Source: Polytrichum commune (Eukaryota; Streptophyta; Polytrichopsida; Polytrichales; Polytrichaceae). From it: 64,000 nt of DNA. Below, piece by piece: positions 9,893 through 21,896 of this stretch. The notes under the pieces were generated by a model, which searched no databases, was not told where the DNA came from, and worked only from the letters and a program-made list of their open reading frames with translations. Numbering within the stretch: the stretch's first letter is position 1; each line of letters opens with the position of its first letter. The translations under genes and the position numbers were made by a program. The stretch covers positions 65,799,554 to 65,863,553 of the forward strand of contig OX485803.1 in the NCBI GenBank assembly GCA_950295325.1, in the 5' to 3' direction.

Positions 9893-12800
9893 TTACATCA
9901 GATCCGAATCACTGTGATCACCTGATGATGAAGACATTCTAGAATCACTAATATCTGCATCAAAGGAGGCCTGACCATCAGATTCTAAAGCTTCTATATC
10001 CAAAAACTCTAAAACTCTTCCCGGACGATATTTAGATGTAAAAGTCTGATAAGAACCTCCAGCTAGTTGATTAGCAATATCATTTGCATATGTAGGAAGT
10101 TGCCAAGACTTTGGAGGGCTGGGATAGAATTTAGGGTCACAAAAAAAAGGCCGGTGAATAGGATAGCCCAATTTATCGCATCTGCAAATGCCAATGGTAC
10201 CATGTTCATAACTCAACTTTATATGAAATGACAGTAAAAAACATAACACACGTAAGAAAATTTGTGGACCTTACTCACTTAGTAAACCGAGATCTTTTCA
10301 CAATCCTCTCTACGGGGATATCTTCACCCTCAAGATCCTCTAAACTGGTGACACGGTCTTCAAGAGTGACTTCAGAGGCTGCTCTAGAGATAATCAATGG
10401 AGCAAGTAAGGCCTCAAAAATATCAACGTCAGCCTCTAATGCCGCAATGTGACGGTGCACATTGCGGCATGCATGAATGGAAGATCCTGCAAATAAAGAA
10501 GTTGGAAAAAACTTAGTACAAAAACAACTATGAATTTTGTAGACCAAAACAATATTAACGATTAACCAACTGAAATGGAAGATTACAAAGACATACCGGT
10601 CGCTGCCGTGCAATCTAGAATAATATCCCATGGGGAGCTACATGCTTCAATTAGCATTTGCATTAGAAGCACGGACTTTTCACGAGGCCCTCGCCATGGT
10701 GTGGATCCATTAGTTAGCTGGTCCTCACGAGAGACCAAGTTCTGGAGAATATCATCCCGTGCAACATCCACCCCATAAGGATCCAATGCAGGGACATGGC
10801 GAAATGAAAACTTCGATGGAGGTGACCCCGGCACGCTCCTGACCGCCAATGAAATACCGAACCTCATGGTCTACAATGTACCAGACATAAAGAACAACAT
10901 TACTTTACAAAGTAAACAACACAACTGCGTGAGTATAATACTTAGGTGGGTCTACACTCAGAACTACCTCAAGGATTAAATTGAAACTGAATGCGGTGAT
11001 CAGCAAGAAAACATAAGCTTTATCTTACAGTTGATGCTGGATTTATTGGGGATGTGAGATGAAGGCGGTTCATTCCCCACCACTCTTTCCGAATTGCAAA
11101 ACCATACGATTTGCAATATCCAAGAATATTGAACTTCGTACTCATGCGAAAAGGGTGAAACAAAATAATTGCCCCGTCGTCGTGCAGATGTTCGTCGGCA
11201 AAGTCAAAGAGTGGTTGTAACCACTCTTTCGATTCTTGATTCCAAGCGGGAATGGACGACGGTGGGTCTGATATGCCAGGAACAGGAAGACCTTCCGGTA
11301 TATCTGCAAGAATCAAGTCCAAACAGGGATGGTCCTCCGGAGAACCCTTGTAGTGCCGGGTTTTGTCTTTTGAGTGGTGCACCCAGCTCAACCCCCAGCC
11401 ACCCTTAGACTCAAATCAAATTCAGTCAAATATCAACTCCTAACCCCAAACCAGATTCCCTCAACCCACAGTCAAGCTCACAGTCATATCAACCTCACTA
11501 ACATATTAGACCCCAAAAAATGTGTATCGGGGCCGAGACACCTTTTATGAGTCCTACATTTCAATTTCAGATTTTTAGAAAAATCAAAACTTGACACTTC
11601 TACCCCCTACCAGAATCCCCTCAACAGTCACCCATCCTTAGACTCAAATCAAATTCAGTCACATATCAACTCATAACCCCCGAACCAGATTCCCTCAACC
11701 CATAGTCAAGCTCACAGTCTTATCAAAATCACTAACATATTAGAACCCAAAAAATGTGTGTCGGGGCCGAGACACCTTATATGAGTCCTACATTTTAATT
11801 TCAGATTTTTAGAAAAATCAAAACTTGACACTACTACCCCCTACCAGATTTCCCTCAACCCCCAGCCACCCTTAGACTCAAATCAAATTCAGTCACATAT
11901 CAACTCCTAACCCCTAACCAGATTCCCTCAACCCACAGTTAAACTCAAATTCACATCAAAATCACTAACATATTAGACCCTAAACAGAGTGTGTCGGGGC
12001 CGAGAGACCTTTTATGAGTCCTACATTTCAATTTCAGATTCTTAGAAAAATCAAAACTTTATACATCTACCCCCTACCAGAATCCCCTCTTCCTTCACCC
12101 ACCCTTAGACTCAAATCATAATCAGTCAAATATCAACTCCTAACCCCCAAACCAGATTCCCTCAACCCACAGTCAAGCTCACAGTCTTATCAAAATCACG
12201 AACATATTAGACCCCAAAAAATGTTTGTCGGGGCCGAGACACCTCTTATGACTCCTACATTTCAATTTCAGATTTTGAGAAAAATAAAAACTTGATATAT
12301 CTACCCCCTACCAGATTTCCCTCAAGCCCCAGCCACCCTTAGACTCAAATCAAATTCAGTCACATATCAACTCCTAACCCCCGAACTAGATTCCCTCAAC
12401 CCACAGTCAAGCTCACAGTCATTACACATTTTTGTACCCTCATGTAGTTTTGCTATTCTACATATGAATCACAGGTACTCTATCGATGTTTCGGTTCCGA
12501 TTGCTGAGATATGAAAGGCAATAACTACTTAATGATAAATGTCGATCATACTGAAGTGCATAAATGTGAAGCCCAACCTGTGATGACATCATTATGGAAG
12601 GGCAGTACCTTAAGCATGAATCTTTTCAACTCGTTATAGGAAGGGGTGAAATCACCCGTGTCACCGCCAAGAATGTCCTCCATTGAGGAGTTGAGAATGA
12701 GCTCTTCAAGTTGGATCTCAAGCTCCTCCCCGGGTGTCAAAATAGGAATTTTACTCAACTGCTCGTAGGAGGAATCGCGTTTTGTTCCTCTAGAAAATAT

Positions 12801-15384
12801 TGGAGCATGAGAGCCAGATTCATATGTTGGACTAGGAGCAACGGGACTCTTACCTTCTGGCTCTGGAGGGGGGTTCATTTTCCTTTTGCCCTTCTTGGTG
12901 GACTTCTCTAGTGACTTCTGTAGCTTCTCCCGCTCTTTTTGATCAGCTCTCTCCTGAGCCTCTTTGACCCTCAACGCTTTCTTTCGGTCCTCTTCGATGT
13001 GTCGTTTCATTGCCTTTGCCCTCTCATTCTCATCTTCAATGGCCTGTATGTCCAACATTTCAATTCCAGAATCACCTACATCCTCCCTTGACTTTCTGAG
13101 CTCAGTCTCAAAAGCAGGCGTAAAACTTGCAGCACAATCAAGATACCAGGCACCGCCGGCAAGGTGAGAAGTTGTCCACGTGCGTTGTTGATGAGCTGAG
13201 AACATGCACGCTGAATTTGAGCTATCAAGCCATACGGTCAAGAATACAGGAAGGTCTTCTTTGGAAATAACGCCTTTCGCCAAAAGCTCGTACTTAAAGT
13301 ACCTGGGTTACGACATAACACATAACATTAAATTCTTGAATTCCTGAAATAGCAAGTCACATAATATCAACTGAAACAATTATTGAAATTAATGAGAATT
13401 ACTTCAAGATTTGAGACGTACCTAAAAAGAACTCTGCGGACAACTAGGTCAGATCCGTCAAATCCAACAAAATCGTCACCTTTCTTGAAGGAATCGTGTC
13501 CTCTGAAATATGTGTTGAACGCATGGTCCCATAACTTCATGCGACAGTCTTCGATATACGCGGGCAACAACATTGGCTCACTGGCAAGACTCATGTTGAT
13601 TGGAAGTCGGTCTTGACGCATGGTCTCGTCAAAAACAATACTGGCCTGCTCAGAAATCTAGTAACCAAGACAATAAGCATCAGCTGCACTAATTGCATAA
13701 GCAAGACAGCAAATGCACGATTGCGTCAATGAAATTAAGAATGTGAGGTAGATAAAAAAATGCCAACGAGGAATTCAAATAATTGAAAATTCATGAAATC
13801 AGTGGACTTACTCCTGCCCAGAAACTTGCTTTAGCCAGGAAATTTGCCAATCTCTCTTCGTTGATGGGCTTGGGAGGTAGCCTGCGGGCCTCGCGAGTGG
13901 AAGCAGATGAATTAAAGTATTCTAGCCATTTTATTTTGAATGCGGGAGACGCCCTAGAAGTTGCAATGAGCTCGAGCTTCTCTAAGTTGAGTTCCGGTGA
14001 GAGTGAGTTTAGGGTGTAATATCGCTCGATATGTGTGACAGAGGGTATGTGAGTTCGTGAGTCCTCTTCTCAAGGATAAGCTGAACAAATTGATATGGAC
14101 AAAGAGGTAGGGGACCTACCTCACGAAGCCAACCGTCGGTAAGCTCCGGGTTAGCCACAGCAACAAGTTTTCCCATCTTGATGCGAAGTGCCACAACTTT
14201 CTTCTCAATTGCAGCATTCATTGCAGCCGCCTTGTCAGCAGGAGAGACTTCTCCTTCTGTTTGCTCCACAAGCTGACGTACACCATCGTCCGCAGCGAGA
14301 CCCAGTTCGTGCTGCACAAAGAGAGAACAAGAATGCATAAACTAAAATGTCATAAGAAAATGAAAACAAGAATTGAAGATTCACGAAATTAGCCGGTTGC
14401 GATCAATAGAAAATGATTATTCATGACTTAAAAAAATGTGAAATCAAACTAATAAATCACTTGAAATGTGAAGTTTGTAAACACATTTAATGGCAACGAA
14501 TACCAAGTCTTTTTTTGTGACTTCTTGCATCTTTTGAAATCTGCCGGACTCAAAAGGTCACTGAACTGATCAATTGACATTAGACCATACTTCTGAACCC
14601 TGAACAGAGTATGGACAATGTTGGTCTTCACGTGCAAGTCCTCGGTATGTCTAAAATCAAAATCAAGTGAAAGATATTAGATTATTGAAATGAAAAGAAA
14701 TAAATATGATAGAATGCATATGAAAAGAAAATGCACTTACTTGTTAATGTTGTGCATGACTTGCATAACAAGTCTAACTTTCCCATTTGTGTCAAGGAGA
14801 ATCGAGTCCACCAAATAATGCCAAGACTCCTCAGTTCGGTGAAGTCTGTCAATGTGATTTAACCATGCTTGACGCCTATGGTTTCCGTCACACACAAAAA
14901 ACATCATATTTGTTAAGTGTGCCAAATTTGGATCTGATAGGAGGAACGTGTTGAAAACGTCGTTTTTGGCGTTCCAAATAGGACCCCAAGAAGCTTTATC
15001 AGCTTCTAACACTTCCTGTGTCTTACCGTCTTCATTGGTGGTTGTGACATGAAACACCGAAGCGCCCTCCCTGTATCCGTGAACAAACTCTTGCTCGAGC
15101 TTAGTAAGATCGGATGATAGAGTTGGCCTTACCATTGGCATTGCAAGCATTCTGCACAAAGGAATACAAAATCGCGAGGAACTGACGGGTTGCAATCTCA
15201 AGCTTGTGATCGTCGACACTGAGTTAAGTTTCTGCCGAGTCCGAATCTCATCCTCATCAGCCATAAATTGAGCATCATCCCCAAGAATATCTTCCTCTCC
15301 CTTAAGCCCGTCCTCAAAGATTTCCAACTCTGGCTGCATTCTTTCTGATACTTGTGTAGAAGGTGGCGAAGATGCAGCATGTAC
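9893..15384 (-). CDS. ParB/sulfiredoxin-like + beta-class DNA methyltransferase-like protein (unit A)
   Basis: Ten exons can be joined without a stop: 14741-15384, 14461-14650, 14120-14311, 13812-14063, 13422-13657, 12609-13302, 11029-11403, 10597-10870, 10279-10486, 9893-10181. A short 5' exon is not resolved. Counted from the ATG at 15339 the product is 1102 residues. Residues ~50-190 look ParB/sulfiredoxin-like, with FVHGYREG and the signature GNHRRQAW (152-159). A middle helical, Lys/Glu-rich linker (~520-640) follows. The C-terminal part has methyltransferase motifs in beta-class order: DLILADIPE (~750-758, in the motif IV position), GAIILFHP, TPWRGPREKSVLLMQMLI (motif X-like), DIILDCTAATGSS (~928-940, motif I) and RHIAALEAD. 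The usual (D/N/S)PP(Y/F/W) is replaced by DIPE, so catalysis is doubtful. The paralogue is at 48220-52407. Family placement is by motif only. Confidence 0.7.
11404..12440. repeat. ~235-bp tandem repeats with palindromic core, inside an intron
   Basis: About 4.5 units with period ~233-236 bp fill the intron between exons 12609-13302 and 11029-11403 of the methyltransferase-like gene. Unit starts (CCTTAGACTCAAATC) lie near 11403, 11639, 11873, 12104 and 12339. Each complete unit has one TCGGGGCCGAGAC motif (11528, 11761, 11994, 12228), most within GTGTCGGGGCCGAGACAC, a quasi-palindrome. The unit edge coincides with the splice acceptor and first codons of the 11403 exon (CAGCCACCCTTAGA on plus), so the array seems to have grown by duplicating the intron end. 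Confidence 0.85.
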
Positions 15385-15489
15385 CTACAATTTTGAAATT
15401 TTATTTTCAAGAAAGTAAGAACCACTTCCTCGGCAGTACACATAAACGCTTTTAACTAATCCACATATTCACCTCGATCAATTGAAAAT

Positions 15490-16800
15490 CAACAATAGCA
15501 ACTAACCACCTACCAGATTTCCCTCAACCCCCAGCAACCCTTGGACTCAAATAAAATTCAGTCACATATCAAGTCCTAACCTCCGAACCAGATTCCCTCA
15601 ACCCCAAGTCAACCTCATAGTCTTATCAAAGTCACTGGCATATTAGACCCCCAAAAATGTGTATCGGGGCCGAGACACCTTTTATGAAACCCACATTTCA
15701 ATTTCAGATTTTTAGAAATATCAAAATTTGAAACTTCTACCCCCTACCAGAATCCCCTCTTCCCTCACCCACCCTGAGCCTCACATCAAATTCAGTCACA
15801 TATCAAGTCCTAACCCCCGAACCAGATTCCCTCAACCCCAAGTGAACCTCATAGTCTTATCAAACTCACTAACATATTAGAACCCTCACCCACCCTAAGC
15901 CTCACATCAAATTCAGTCACATATCAAGTCCTAACCCCCGAACCAGATTCCCTCAACCCCAAGTCAACCTCATAGTCTTATCAAACTCACTGACATATTA
16001 GACCCCCAAAAATGTGTGTCGGGGCCGAGACACCTTCTATGAGCTTCAATTTCAATTTCAGATTTTTAGAAATATCAAAATTTGACACTTCTATCCACTA
16101 CCAGAATCCCCTCTTCCCTCACCCACCCTGAGCCTCACATCAAATTCAGTCACATATCAAGTCCTAACTCCCGAACCAGATTCCCTCAACCCCAAGTGAA
16201 CCTCATAGTCTTATCAAACTCACTAACATATTAGACCCCTCACCCACCCTGAGCATCACATCAAATTGAGTCACATATCAAGTCCTAACCCCCGAACCAG
16301 ATTCCCTCAACCCCAACTCAACCTCATAGTCTTATCAAACTCACTAACATATTAGACCCCCAAAAAGGTGTATCGGGGCCGAGACACCTTTTATGAAACC
16401 CACATTTTGATTTCAGATTTTTAGAAATATCAAAATTTGACACTTCTACCCCCTACCAGAATTCCCTCTTCCCACACCCACAATGAGAATCAAATCAAAT
16501 TCAGTCACATATCAAGTCCTAACCCCCGAACCAGATTCCCTCAACCCCAAGTCAACCTCATAGTCTTATCAAACTCAGTAACATATTAGACCCCCAAAAA
16601 TGTGTGTCGGGGCCGAGACACCTTTTATGAGTCCCACATTTCAATTTCAGATTTTTTGAAATATCAAAATTTTACACTTCTACCCCCTACCAGAATCCCC
16701 TCCTCCCTCACCCACCCTTAGCCTCACATCAAATTGAGTCACATATCAAGTCCTAACCCCCGAACCAGATTCCCTCAACCCCAAGTGAACCTCATAGTCC
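15490..16800. repeat. upstream palindromic repeat array, unit A
   Basis: The same repeat family as in the intron, reorganised into units of ~235 and ~120 bp. Four TCGGGGCCGAGAC motifs are present (near 15663, 16018, 16373, 16608). It starts about 110 bp upstream of the first resolved exon of the methyltransferase-like gene, the position occupied in unit B by the BamHI-centred palindrome array. Reading frames across it are closed. Confidence 0.85.
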
Positions 16801-17109
16801 GCCATCCCTAAAGCCGTTCTCCCGCACCCTCAAGCTCAACCCTCAACCCTCCTCCTCACCTCCTCACCCTCAACCCTCCCCCTCACCCTCACGTTCGCCG
16901 AGTATAGGTTCCAAAATATAGGTTCCGAGTATAGGTTCCATAATATTTCAATTCACACCAAAAATTTACATTCAATTATTTATGGGTGGGACAACCTACC
17001 TCTCTGTGGTACCATTTTTTGGTCTGAATGCTTAAGTTTTAGTTTTGAGATGTAAATGAATGTCAAATTTTACTCAAGACTAGTGAAATAGTGAAGTATT
17101 AGACACTTA
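16801..17109. other. C-rich low-complexity tail of the array
   Basis: 16830-16890 is CCCTCA-rich simple sequence, followed by a short duplicated word (GAGTATAGGTTCC) near 16900-16935. No gene seen. Confidence 0.4.
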
Positions 17110-18871
17110 GTCACTCCGAAATGGAAACAGGCTAGGAAAGAGGAATTTCCTTTGCTGCCCAGAGTTTAGAAGGATATGAGGGGGCATGGAATTCACATGT
17201 GACAATTAGAAGTAGCACTTGGAATCCTAGCTGCAGACAGTCACCACCTTTTGAGGATAGAAGGATAAGAAGAAGGAAGGAGAAGACAAGAGGGGGATTG
17301 TAATTTTGATCTTCCTCTCGTGAAGAGAGTGAATTCCTCAACTCCCAGGGTGTGAAGCCCTTAATTTTATGTGTACAGTCTCTTTTTATATCAATACAAA
17401 GTGCCATTATTAAATCCTTCTTTAAGTTGTGAATGTGAAATTGAAAGTCTTGTGATTGGATCGGTGTGTGGATGTCCTAGAGTTGTTACCACTGTGGAAG
17501 TGGGAAGTGGGAGTGTTGTTGTTAATGTGGAGTTGCGATTCAGGAGTGTGAAACTCTTGAATTGAATCACATGTGTTTTATGCGTGGATTGTGAATAGTC
17601 TTATATGGAGTTATATGGACAGTGTCTTAAGGTTCTAAGAAAAGTTACAGTCAATGTGGAGACAGTGAATGTCCCTAATTCGGAGTAAGTTAAGAGGAAA
17701 TTCATTTTATCCTACTCTTGTGAAGGGAGTAAGGATTAGTTGTGTGACTTCAACTTCTTGTGAAGGAGCCAGTGACGAATAGGAGAGTGAGAAACTCTCA
17801 GTCACCCTCACAAGTGGAATGTGAAGTTCCACTGTGGGTAATTACGTAAGTAATCCTTGAGAATACCATAAGAGAAATAATAAATGATACTCTCGGGAAG
17901 AGAGTGAGAACTTGAAGTGTAAGAGATTGCCTGGATTATGATTGAATTTGTGTCTGAGTGTAGACACTAGGAATTTCCTGTGAAAGGAAATTAGATCTCC
18001 AGTCCGGGGTTAGTTGATGAACTCAATCTTTTTTATTGAGAGAAGTTTCTCCACTAAGTAGGAGAAGAACCTTAAGTTCTTACATGAGTGTGAATCTTCC
18101 GAGACATGAGCCCTTTTAACCAAACCGATCTTATGTAGATCGTGCAAGGTAAAAACAGTATATATATATATATATCTATGTGAAAGCAGATGTATCATCA
18201 TCTTTGTCGCATGGGGATTTTCTCTTATCTCAAATTAATATATGGGCCACTACAACAGGGCCTAATGTTGGAAGATGAATTACGAGTCATGAACTAAATA
18301 AAATACCCGAGATATTGTTCCGATCCCAAACAGTTTACTCATGAGTGTATCCCTCGACCCCGGTTGGATCTAAACTTGAGGGGTCTCTTCTCTGGCAGGA
18401 TATTAAATTGTGTTCCTTTATAACCCGAATACTCGAGAAGAGTGGGTATGAGTCTCAGGGCAATCTCCTGTGAGTGGGAAATTGAAACCTTATGAGCGTC
18501 AAATTGTTCAAACCTTAGTTTGAGACGAGTTTAAAGTATGGTGTAACTTCTTGTTTCTTTTCCTCCACACAGGAAGAGGATAGTGAATTCAATTGTCGCC
18601 GAATTAATCTCCTCTCTGAAGTGGTAGCGATGATTGGAAGTGTATGTGTTGATTGAACTATTCTGCAATCTTCTACTAATTACGAATGTGAAATTCGTTC
18701 TGTGATTTCTTTCCCTTGCGCACACCGGAGTTGGAGCTTAATAGGGAATCTAGTTTAGTGTCGACGCTGGATCAGAGCACGAGTCAAGAGGTTGAATCTT
18801 GTCGAGAACGAAAGATAACCTGTCCGGATTGGATGCAGAGACTGAAATTATACCTGATTGATGAAGAATGA
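17110..18871 (+). mobile_element. degraded Ty1/copia element, 5' part
   Basis: 18768-18783 reads TGGATCAGAGCACGAG, a one-base-deleted form of the initiator-Met primer-binding site usual in plant copia elements. Soon after, 18818-18871 in one frame gives TCPDWMQRLKLYLIDEE, which resembles the start of copia gag. The preceding ~1.6 kb, with a poly(A)-signal-like ATCAATACAAAG near 17390 and many short GAGTGAGAAACTCTC-type hairpins, would be the LTR. No second LTR, protease or reverse transcriptase is present. The LTR limits are guesses. Confidence 0.45.
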
Positions 18872-19760
18872 CTCTTCTAATTAATTAGGGAATGTACTAA
18901 TTATCTTATTGCCAAAGTGAATCGCTGACAATAACAACAGTTAGTCATGAAGTATGTGAGATGGTGGTTATGAATGGAATGGTGAGGAGCGAAGAGGGAA
19001 TTTGTCCCGCAAAGCATCCGCATCAGAGGCGAGGAAACCGTGCGTGAAAGGAGTGTGCGTGGAGCAGGCGCGAGAGGACTTGAAGGGAAAGCTAAGAAGT
19101 GAAGTGGAAGATGCGGGCAGTTATCCCATATCGGTTGGGGGTTCCAACAAAGGCAGGTATAAAGCCTATTCCTCCTTGGTGGCTAATGTGTCTAGACGCT
19201 TCTCACGACACAAGACTGTCTACTGGTTACTGGTTACTAGACTGTCTACTTGGCTACTCAGACTGTCTACTTGAGACTCTGGTTCTGGACTCTAGACTCG
19301 TGACACTGACTCAGGCCGATTAAGACGCTTAAGACTCGTTCGCTTAGACTCGGTCCCGGTTACTCGTTACTAGACTTTTGGTGAGTAAAACAAGATGATA
19401 ATTTATTTTATGAACACTTAGACTCTTTATAAGTTAAGTAACCCCTACAAGTGGTCACTAAGTATAAATGAGAAAGTGAAACCTAAGTTAATTGACTGTC
19501 AAAAGCGTTTCATAATCCTTTCAACCTATCAATTAATCTTATTATGACACACTAAAGATACACCTGACACTTATTTGGTCTTCCCTGGGGTTTTTTGAGA
19601 GTATGAACCCAAACCTAAAAACCTAACTACACTCTCCCCAAAGTGTTGCTCTTCATTGTCCATGCTGGCTTCTCGAAGATCACCCACATCAGCGCCGCGA
19701 TCAAATTCTCCTAGGCTCTGTCAAGTGTATATATCCTTTGCTCATTAGCTATGAAGTTGG
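18872..19760. other. intergenic within unit A, GACT-rich low complexity
   Basis: 19200-19375 is built of degenerate GACTGTCTACT / GGTTACTG / CTAGACTC words. A 90-codon frame across it (19002-19274) is judged an accident of this composition. No other feature recognised. Confidence 0.4.
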
Positions 19761-19764
19761 CCTA

Positions 19765-20347
19765 GGACAGCGTTAGCTTTGCAAAGAAACCTAACCCTAC
19801 ACCAATGGCCCTAAAAGTCACCAATTGAGTCCAATCTTTACAAACCTGCTCCTCTCTCTCATCTGATGTGGAGGCACTTGAGGCTGCCCCAGGTTGAAGC
19901 TGTGTCTGCGTAAGTCGCTGTTCCAGATGCCCAACCCAAACCCAATTCACAATCCCACACCAAAGATAAAATACGATATAAAGGAGCCGATGGAAGTTAA
20001 TGTTTGTCAACTATTCTAATTACCGTGAATACACATAAAAAAATGGCATTAGGCTTGCAGATAATCAACACCTCACTGCCCCCTTTGTCAACTTGGTTCT
20101 CTTCCTCCGATACAGGAAATAAAACGATGGGAGCTACCGCTGAGACATCAAACATTTTTTCTCCTTTGGAACCTCTACCTGTGCCCCTAGCAGAATTAAG
20201 CCCTCGTCTACCCATTGTTGTCCGCAAGTTGTACGGCGTTCCTATGCTCTCTCGTGATTCAAACCTTTGCCTTCTCTCAATACACCTCTGTTTTTCAATA
20301 TTCCTTCTAACTTCTCGATCTGCTCTCGCTCTCGACCTAGTGTTCAT
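19765..20347 (-). CDS. small basic protein, unit A accessory gene (partial model)
   Basis: The minus-strand frame beginning at 20347 encodes a strongly basic start (MNTRSRARADREVRRNIEK), a Gly/Arg/Ser-rich patch (RRGLNSARGTGRGSKGEK) and an acidic end. A possible donor lies near 20072, and a second exon around 19765-19925 would give a Ser/Glu-rich segment ending GVGLGFFAKLTLS. Its position, orientation and basic composition match the unit B gene at 59412-60120, but sequence similarity is too weak for me to claim homology. A DNA- or RNA-binding role is a guess from charge. Confidence 0.35.
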
Positions 20348-20786
20348 CTCTAACAATACCGAAGCAAACAGTTCCTATATATCATTGTCATGTCTGTCAT
20401 AATTTACATCTTTGCGCCATCATTATGTTCACATTTTGGATAATTATGTTCACATTGGTTTTAGATAATTAATCTGAGGCTTCTTAAATAATCCCTCGGT
20501 TAATCCACACTGCATTAATACACTACAAAAGGCGCCGCTAAAACCTCTTTTACATATTCCAATCTTGCCATGTCAGATTTTTGGTGGTGCTAAAGGATTG
20601 ACTATTGTTGTCTTACATTCTATTCCTACATGAAACAAGTTGTCTAGCATTTCCATAAATAAATATTGACTATGTATTGATCTAACAAGTTGTCAAATAT
20701 TCGGGTATTGGTGTCTACCCTTGGTGTATATAATACCCGATTACTTGTACCCATTCCTTCATGTCATCTCATCATATTCTTCTCCA

Positions 20787-21233
20787 ATGGGTACTGACTC
20801 AAGTCTCCCAAGCCTTGCTCCTTTAGGTGCCCCTAGTTCATCTCAAATTCACACCACGTTGTCCATCGATGGTTCTGCAGATGTCAACAACATGAAGATT
20901 GCTCAGTTGACTCCGGCGATCGTCCCACATGACTGCTCAGTTACTCCGGCGGTCATGGTTCAGAGTCCACATGCACGGACTCCACCTTCGCAAGAGGATG
21001 TTGCAATGCTGATAGAGGACAAGTCTACTTTACAGACTCATGCCTATTCTAGAGTAGGGATTATTAAACCGGGCACTTACTCTAGATCTCTATTAAGGAG
21101 TGCCCCACGTCCCAAAGGTCAGGGACTGGGTTGCGAAGGATGCACTGCAGTTCATAGTTTAGGGATTGACCATTGTCATAAACATGACGGTGACAAAAAT
21201 GGCAAAGGTCCCCATAAGCGTCTTCGTCGCTAA
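20787..21233 (+). CDS. small hypothetical ORF with Cys/His tail
   Basis: 149 codons from an ATG at 20787 (an upstream in-frame ATG is at 20721). The N-terminal two thirds are Ser/Thr/Pro-rich and likely disordered. The C-terminus has CEGCTAVHSLGIDHCHKH, whose Cys and His spacing could bind one zinc, then a basic tail (KGPHKRLRR). It lies between the two divergent genes of unit A. Unit B has no equivalent in its 320-bp gap, so it may be unit-specific or non-coding. Confidence 0.35.
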   Translation: MGTDSSLPSLAPLGAPSSSQIHTTLSIDGSADVNNMKIAQLTPAIVPHDCSVTPAVMVQSPHARTPPSQEDVAMLIEDKSTLQTHAYSRVGIIKPGTYSRSLLRSAPRPKGQGLGCEGCTAVHSLGIDHCHKHDGDKNGKGPHKRLRR

Positions 21234-21287
21234 TCAGAATGTAGCATTCTAGTGTTTAGAATTTATTATTGCATAGCTACTATCATG

Positions 21288-21492
21288 GAATTCCTAGTCT
21301 CGGCCCCGATACGCTCTTTTCAGGTTCAATTAGTGAGGCCAGAGAGGGTTTAGGCTAGGCTTGGGTGGGATTAGTAAGTGATAGATTTTGATTTTGATGT
21401 CTGGAATTCCTAGTCTCGGCCACGATACGCTCTTTTCAGGTTCAATTAGTGAGGCCAGGGAGGGTTAAGGCTAGGCTTGGGGTGGGATTAGT
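21288..21492 (-). repeat. duplicated segment with inverted A-type palindrome motif
   Basis: Two ~88-bp copies (21288-21375 and 21403-21492) share GAATTCCTAGTCTCGG..., CTCTTTTCAGGTTCAATTAG and GGCTAGGCTTGG. Each carries the A-type motif in the opposite orientation to the arrays at 11.4-16.8 kb: CTCGGCCCCGATAC, and CTCGGCCACGATAC with one change. They lie ~400 bp before the transposase-like gene, so they may be promoter-proximal sites. Confidence 0.8.
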
Positions 21493-21896
21493 TTGATATA
21501 GCTTTATTGTAGTACACTGTTATCCTACATTCCCTATATATTTGCCTATATATATTATAATGTCCCTTACATCCACTAAATGGTTCACGTGGTCTCTGGT
21601 GTATTTATAATTACGGCACTCGGCATTCAGCCTCATGTTTTTTCTTAATATATCTACATTGGATTGGCATATGATCATGACTAACTTAAGTAATTGCTGC
21701 AGTGCATTTTCAGTTCTTAATCATGTTGCTATCATGTGTCGGCTTATTATTCCACTACTAATCCAAGTCTCCGCCGTCTTTCACATATTCCCTCTTGCCA
21801 TGGCCTGCTCATCACATCACTATATACACAACCCACTTTCTGCTCAGCTTAAGTCCATTGCCCGTTTGGCCGACTCGCATTTACATTCCTTCTACA

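Noticed and set aside
9893-15384. Bacterial or phage contamination explaining the ParB-methyltransferase gene
   Set aside because: Ten or more GT-AG introns with consistent phases in two diverged copies show a long eukaryotic history.
18155-18175. TA microsatellite as a regulatory element
   Set aside because: A short simple-sequence run with nothing to support function.
19002-19323. Two overlapping ORFs of 74-90 codons
   Set aside because: They cross a degenerate GACT-rich simple-sequence stretch.
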